In this document: positions 6,030-9,189 of the stretch, one piece after another
Numbering within the stretch: position 1 is the stretch's first letter
Layout: the number at the start of each line of letters is the position of its first letter
Source: Methanomassiliicoccaceae archaeon
GTDB lineage: Archaea; Thermoplasmatota; Thermoplasmata; Methanomassiliicoccales; Methanomethylophilaceae
Assembly: GCA_009776625.1 (NCBI GenBank)
Contig: WRNL01000054.1
Location: 1-9,189 of the forward strand
Direction: 5' to 3'
Length of the DNA stretch: 9,189 nt
Translations under genes and position numbers: made by a program
The notes under the pieces: model-generated
Told to the model about the DNA's origin: nothing
What the model saw: only the letters and a program-made list of their open reading frames with translations
Databases searched by the model: none

Positions 6030-6650
6030 ATGAGCATGTTCTCGAGCACGAGCGGACCGGCGATGGACTGCAGGATGCTTAGGTGCCTCGTGTACTCTAT
6101 GGCCGCCGGCGCCGTTCTGGTGCTTGCCGGCTTGCTTTTCGTGGAGAGCCCACACCTCGCCACATACTTGTTCGCAGTGAGCCTGATCCCCGCCTCCGCG
6201 ATGATATCCGGATTGATCCTCTCGATTCGTTGCATGATAAGGTCGAAAACAGCCATGAGAGAGACGATCGTCGTGGGCGTGAAGCCCGCGATGGACACGC
6301 TGCAGCTCCTGGAGCTCACGCCCGCCGGGAGGTATTCAGACCCATTGGCGGGGACGCACAGGTTCTGCCTATCGAGCGGCTTCATGTTCTATTTCGGCAT
6401 GACGTCCTACCCTGCGCTGATGCTGCTCCCTTCGGTGCTGGGCATCTGTATGGGGGCAGAGGAACTGAACCTGTTCCTGACAATGATCACTGAGCTCTTC
6501 GCATCCGGGTTCCTCCTCGCTTTCTGGCTGGAGTACCACACGTGCTGCAAGAGGGCGTACCCTGCGGGCTCCATGGTGGCGCGTGCGGCCATAGTCAGGG
6601 GCCCCTGGGTCTCGTACATAGAGCTGGGGGGCGAGGTCAAGGGGCCATGA
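6030..6650 (+). CDS. Four-helix membrane protein, unrecognised
   Basis: A 206-residue hydrophobic protein I do not recognise. Four likely membrane segments are visible at about residues 19-38 (CLVYSMAAGAVLVLAGLLFV), 45-66, 117-141 and 147-167. A loop of about 45 residues between segments 2 and 3 (RETIVVGVKPAMDTLQLLEL and on) and a short basic tail follow the usual cytoplasmic charge pattern. Six or more cysteines lie near membrane borders (Cys14, 19, 68, 113, 140, 172, 173). The frame is open upstream to 5844, but that extension is Arg/Pro-rich and crosses the TATA box, so the ATG at 6030 (or 6036) is preferred. It is single, convergent with the decayed hepT copy 2, and has no functional neighbour. 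No known domain or catalytic motif is apparent, and no function is proposed. Confidence 0.6.
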   Translation: MSMFSSTSGPAMDCRMLRCLVYSMAAGAVLVLAGLLFVESPHLATYLFAVSLIPASAMISGLILSIRCMIRSKTAMRETIVVGVKPAMDTLQLLELTPAGRYSDPLAGTHRFCLSSGFMFYFGMTSYPALMLLPSVLGICMGAEELNLFLTMITELFASGFLLAFWLEYHTCCKRAYPAGSMVARAAIVRGPWVSYIELGGEVKGP

Positions 6651-6706
6651 CCCGGCGTTCTCGAGTACCAGCTGGCGGATGATTCTGTAAAGTCGTAACT
6701 CAGGTC

Positions 6707-6877
6707 TCAAATCTCCCTTTTACCCTTTACGCTCTCGCAGAATGGATTCATGCAGCATGACCTCGGGTAACTGGTATCCTCTAGAAAATCATCCAAATTG
6801 TCCCCGAACCTCGCCCTATCGCACTCGATCTCTGCACAGTATCCTATTATGAAGCCAAGGAGGGCATCATCTCTCAT
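6707..6877 (-). pseudogene. hepT: HepT-type HEPN toxin, truncated (copy 2)
   Basis: The frame starts at the ATG at 6877, overlapping the end of mntA copy 2 by 11 nt, and runs 56 codons to a TGA. It begins MRDDALLGFIIGYCAEIECD, a typical HepT N-terminus, and continues FGDNLDDFLEDTSYPRSCC. The family then normally has a Q-I-G-E helix and, about 30 residues later, R-x4-H-x-Y. Here the text reads MNPFCESVKGKREI and stops, so the QIG segment looks deleted and the catalytic half is absent. Neighbouring frames down to the membrane gene end at 6650 show no HEPN motif. The product cannot be an active HEPN RNase, though an antitoxin-binding fragment might be made. Confidence 0.75.
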
Positions 6878-7184
6878 AGACCATTACCTCTTCGCCCTTG
6901 ATCGCCTCGAGGAACCCAGCACTCATCGAATCGGTCGGGATGACATCCACGGGAATGCCTAGCGCCTCCTCCAGCCGAACCATGAGCCCGCAGAGGTCGA
7001 GTGTGCGGAGCCTGTCCGCATCTATGCGGAGGCCCATGTCGCTCACTCCCCTGGCATCGCCGCGAGCATAGGAGCCGAAAATAAAGGCGCGGTCTACATC
7101 GTACCTGCTGAGGATAGGCGTTATAAGCCTTCTCAACTCATCGATGTCGTATCTTGGCTCATTCCCCTGGCGCGGTTCGACCAT
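6867..7184 (-). CDS. mntA: MntA-type nucleotidyltransferase antitoxin with altered active site (copy 2)
   Basis: A 105-residue MNT-domain protein, second of its kind in the window. The fold signature is clear: YDVDRAFIFGSYARGDARG, with GS at residues 37-38. The metal-binding D-x-D that should follow ten residues later reads Asp49-Met50-Gly51 (SDMGLRID), so the second aspartate is replaced by glycine. Loss of this residue should cripple metal binding and AMP transfer. The rest (ALGIPVDVIPTDS, EEVMVYER) is family-like and uninterrupted. The ATG at 7184 is preferred over an upstream TTG at 7235, because a TATA-like element lies 27 nt before the ATG. The stop overlaps the hepT copy 2 start by 11 nt. 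It is probably a decaying antitoxin whose toxin partner is already truncated. Retained binding or autoregulatory activity is possible. Confidence 0.82.
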   Translation of the reverse strand: MVEPRQGNEPRYDIDELRRLITPILSRYDVDRAFIFGSYARGDARGVSDMGLRIDADRLRTLDLCGLMVRLEEALGIPVDVIPTDSMSAGFLEAIKGEEVMVYER

Positions 7185-7210
7185 TGCCACTATGATTGTT
7201 TTTCCGCAGT

Positions 7211-7216
7211 GATAAA
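7211..7216 (-). promoter_or_regulatory. TATA-like element of mntA (copy 2)
   Basis: TTTATC on the minus strand, 27 nt before the ATG at 7184, fits a leaderless transcript like that proposed for mntA copy 1. Short and imperfect. Confidence 0.35.
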
Positions 7217-7380
7217 CCTGTGGTTTGCGGAACAATACGCAACCCCCGGCTCACCCTGCCCCTCCGCCCCTACGGATCAATGACGCTGTCGCATGCCAGA
7301 GCAATCCTTGTTTCCTCAATGCCGGGGTCGGGTGCCCCTTGTCCGCGGGCTGTCGCGCCGAACGGCGTACCTATGTAGCA

Positions 7381-7388
7381 TTTATATA
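7381..7388 (+). promoter_or_regulatory. TATA box of the regulator-VAT operon
   Basis: TTTATATA is a consensus archaeal TATA box 56 nt upstream of the ATG at 7444. Transcription would start near 7411, leaving a leader of about 33 nt. The leader ends in GAGTGAT (7434-7440), close to an archaeal Shine-Dalgarno sequence. Confidence 0.65.
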
Positions 7389-7408
7389 GTCCCGCTGTAT
7401 TAACCATT

Positions 7409-7433
7409 AGTTAGTAACCTTAAGTTAACAACC
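7409..7433 (+). repeat. Operator-like direct repeat in the leader of the regulator gene
   Basis: AGTTA-nn-AACC occurs twice, at 7409-7419 and 7423-7433, with a 14-bp period (9 of 11 positions identical). The first copy contains the odd palindrome GTTAGTAAC (7410-7418) and the second contains the palindrome GTTAAC (7424-7429). Another TTAACC lies at 7400-7405. The repeats sit over the expected start site, where a bound protein would block initiation. Autoregulation by the winged-helix protein encoded next is the simplest inference. Confidence 0.45.
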
Positions 7434-7443
7434 GAGTGATAAC

Positions 7444-8076
7444 ATGAACGACATCGACACGATCCTGTCCGTAATCGAGAACCCGACGCGGCGGAGGATA
7501 CTGGAGGCGCTCGTGAGGGAGCCCCACTACCCCCTGCAGCTCTCGAGGGAGCTGGGGGTGAGCCAGCAGGCGGTGATGAAGAACCTGGACGTCCTGGAGA
7601 GGGGCGGCCTGGTGGAGGGCCGGAGGGAGGCCAGCGACAGGGGGCCCCTCAAGACCGTCTACCGCCCCACGTCCGAGTTCACGCTCACCATCGACCTGCG
7701 CAGCGGCATGTTCAGGGCCACCCTGTCGGAGCCGGGCGGCGGGGGCGGCGGCCAAGACGGCCGCGACATGGCGCTCGGGGAGGTCAGGGAGAGCCTGTCG
7801 GAGATCGACAGGCGGATCGGCGAGTTCGACAGGCTGAGGGAGGAGATGGTTGAGAGGCGCGACGCGATGATCCGCTCGTTCATGGGCGGCGCGTTCGCCG
7901 ACGGGCTGGACTACATCGGGAGGAGCATGCTCTACGGGATGCTGAACTCGCCCGGCCACGACGTGACCGAGGTCTCCCGCGACATGGGCGTCAGGGAGGA
8001 CCGCATGGCCAAGGTGATAGAGGAGATAGAATGCAGGTGCAAGGAGATCAAGGAAGGGAAGAGAGATGAGCAATGA
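7444..8076 (+). CDS. Winged-helix (ArsR-like) transcriptional regulator
   Basis: A 210-residue DNA-binding protein. Residues 1-75 form a winged helix: ENPTRRRILEALV, then the helix-turn-helix LSRELGVSQQAVMKNLDVLE (33-52) and a wing around GGLVEGRREASDRGPLKTVY. A strand-like segment (FTLTIDLRSGMFRATL) follows, then a Gly6 linker (98-103). A charged helix with coiled-coil character spans about 110-145, and a C-terminal helical part (150-205) has a second HTH-like look (VTEVSRDMGVREDRMAKVIEE). The ligand is unknown. The stop overlaps the VAT start by 11 nt, so the two are co-transcribed and probably translationally coupled. Helix-turn-helix genes next to VAT/Cdc48 are, as I recall, seen in other Thermoplasmata. 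It could control VAT level through the repeats in its leader. Confidence 0.85.
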   Translation: MNDIDTILSVIENPTRRRILEALVREPHYPLQLSRELGVSQQAVMKNLDVLERGGLVEGRREASDRGPLKTVYRPTSEFTLTIDLRSGMFRATLSEPGGGGGGQDGRDMALGEVRESLSEIDRRIGEFDRLREEMVERRDAMIRSFMGGAFADGLDYIGRSMLYGMLNSPGHDVTEVSRDMGVREDRMAKVIEEIECRCKEIKEGKRDEQ

Positions 8077-9189
8077 TAAAGCGATAAAGGTCGCGGAGCT
8101 GAAGCCCGGCGAGGCCGGGAAGGGCATAGCGAGGCTCGACCCCGAGCTCATGGACATATTCGGGCTCAGGGCGGGCGACATCATACAGATAGACGGCACG
8201 AAGAGGACGGTGGCAAAGGTGCTGAGGGGCGCCCCCGAGGACGCTAACCGCGGGATAATCAGGATAGACGGCTCCGCCAGGCGCAACGCCGGCACCTCGA
8301 TAGACGAGCGCGTCGGGATAAAGAAGATAGCCGCGAAGAACGCGGAGAAGATCCTGTTCTCGCCGACCGAGGAGCTGAGGCTCCAGGGCGGGGAGGAGTA
8401 CCTCAGCAGGGTCATGGAGGGCAGGGTGTTCGCGAAGGGCGACGTCATCACGCTCAACGTGATGGGTAACAAGATCGACCTGGTGGTGACCTCGTTCTCG
8501 CCATCAGGCGACGCGGTCATCATGGCCTCGGGGACCAGCGTGAAGGTGTCCGACAAGCCCGCGTCGGCGGCCAGCATGGACGTCCCGCAGGTATCGTATG
8601 ACGACCTCGGCGGGCTGGGCAACGAGGTGGCGAAGATCAGGGAGATGATCGAGCTGCCGCTCAGGCACCCGGAGCTCTTCAAGAGGCTGGGCGTGGAGGC
8701 CCCGAAGGGGGTCCTCCTGCACGGGCCGCCGGGAACGGGCAAGACAATGCTGGCCAAGGCCGTCGCCGGGGAGACGAGCAGCAACTTCATCTCCATAGGC
8801 GGGCCGGAGATAATGAGCAAGTTCTACGGGGAGTCCGAGGGCAAGCTCAGGGAGATATTCAAGGAGGCCGAGGAGAACGCCCCCAGCATCATATTCATAG
8901 ACGAGATCGACTCGATAGCCCCGAAGAGGGACGAGGTCACCGGCGAGGCGGAGAGGCGCATAGTCGCGCAGCTGCTCTCCCTCATGGACGGCCTGAACTC
9001 CAGGGGGAAGGTCGTCGTGATAGGGGCGACGAACCGCCCCAACTCCATCGACGAGGCCCTCAGGAGGCCGGGGAGGTTCGACAGGGAGATCGAGATAGGG
9101 ATACCGGACAGGGACGGCAGGCTCGAGATACTGCAGATACACACCAGGGGCATGCCCCTCTCCGACGACGTGGACCTGAAGAGGCTCGC
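8066..9189 (+). CDS. vat: VAT / Cdc48-type AAA+ ATPase, N-terminal part (cut by right edge)
   Basis: 374 codons are visible of a protein expected to have about 730-760. Archaeal VAT is a hexameric unfoldase that feeds substrates to the proteasome, related to eukaryotic p97. Residues 1-95 are the double-psi beta-barrel (GKGIARLDPELM, GDIIQIDG, IIRIDGSARRNAG) and about 96-175 the second N-subdomain. The first AAA module starts at SYDDLGGL. It shows Walker A GPPGTGKT (220-227), pore loop KFYGES with Tyr254, Walker B IIFIDE (275-280), sensor ATN (321-323) and arginine-finger segment RRPGRFD (333-339). All catalytic residues are present. The second AAA module lies outside the window. The ATG at 8066 overlaps the regulator's end by 11 nt, with AGGAAGGGAAGAG before it as a ribosome site. 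Confidence 0.95.
   Translation, partial: MSNDKAIKVAELKPGEAGKGIARLDPELMDIFGLRAGDIIQIDGTKRTVAKVLRGAPEDANRGIIRIDGSARRNAGTSIDERVGIKKIAAKNAEKILFSPTEELRLQGGEEYLSRVMEGRVFAKGDVITLNVMGNKIDLVVTSFSPSGDAVIMASGTSVKVSDKPASAASMDVPQVSYDDLGGLGNEVAKIREMIELPLRHPELFKRLGVEAPKGVLLHGPPGTGKTMLAKAVAGETSSNFISIGGPEIMSKFYGESEGKLREIFKEAEENAPSIIFIDEIDSIAPKRDEVTGEAERRIVAQLLSLMDGLNSRGKVVVIGATNRPNSIDEALRRPGRFDREIEIGIPDRDGRLEILQIHTRGMPLSDDVDLKRL

Noticed and set aside
5718..6155. 145-codon minus-strand frame between trpB2 and the membrane gene
   Set aside because: It has low-complexity basic composition, overlaps the membrane gene and its TATA box, and shows no motif.
7420..8820. 466-codon minus-strand frame across the regulator and VAT genes
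   Set aside because: It is antisense to two clear genes, has low-complexity Ser/Pro/Leu composition, and shows no motif.
1..9189. CRISPR array, insertion sequence or rRNA/tRNA genes
   Set aside because: No regularly spaced repeats, transposase motifs, terminal inverted repeats with target duplications, or RNA gene signatures were found on reading both strands.

Overview
The window reads as archaeal chromosome. It carries a complete TFIIB-type transcription factor, the H/ACA RNP protein Gar1, a tandem-domain tRNA-splicing endonuclease EndA, a TrpB2-type tryptophan synthase beta chain and the start of a VAT/Cdc48 AAA+ ATPase. Genes are preceded by TTTAAATA or TTTATATA-type TATA boxes, and several transcripts look leaderless. 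The coding DNA is GC-rich with heavy use of AGG (Arg) and ATA (Ile), and the spacers are AT-rich. Together with an adhesin-like surface protein and MntA/HepT modules, this best fits a host-associated methanogen of the Thermoplasmata such as Methanomassiliicoccales. That placement is an inference from gene content, not from a marker sequence I can align.

Layout, left to right. At 1-606 (minus) is the N-terminal part of a secreted or anchored adhesin-like protein that runs off the left edge. At 607-951 is an AT-rich divergent spacer holding promoters for both flanking genes and a GC-rich inverted repeat that could be a structured RNA. At 952-2122 (plus) lie gar1 and tfb, overlapping by 35 nt. 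At 2159-2188 is a hairpin between convergent genes. At 2185-2841 (minus) is an MNT-nucleotidyltransferase antitoxin gene (mntA) overlapping a frameshifted HEPN toxin gene (hepT). At 3012-4061 (minus) is endA, and at 4293-5612 (minus) is trpB2, with two TGTACA palindromes 20 bp apart at its TATA box. At 5851-5970 (plus) is a short reading frame resembling the C-terminal tail of an AAA/DUF4143-type ATPase. At 6030-6650 (plus) is an unrecognised four-helix membrane protein. At 6707-7184 (minus) is a second mntA/hepT pair in which the toxin is truncated and the MntA active site has lost an aspartate. At 7444-9189 (plus) a winged-helix regulator overlaps VAT by 11 nt, with VAT cut by the right edge.

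How the genes fit together. The housekeeping genes serve information processing (Gar1 in pseudouridylation, TFB in transcription initiation, EndA in intron removal), proteostasis (VAT) and tryptophan synthesis (TrpB2). Set between them are small accessory loci, mainly two toxin-antitoxin modules. Both keep a full-length antitoxin frame and a broken toxin frame, so the window records decay of the same kind of module twice.

The most notable regulatory observation is the pair of TGTACA boxes at the trpB2 promoter. They match the TRP-box consensus described for TrpY in Methanothermobacter, where trpB2 is also a TrpY target. I found no wholly new system that I can defend. The best leads are the TRP boxes, the paired degenerate MntA/HepT modules, the possible structured RNA at 724-799, and the operator-like repeat in front of the regulator-VAT operon.
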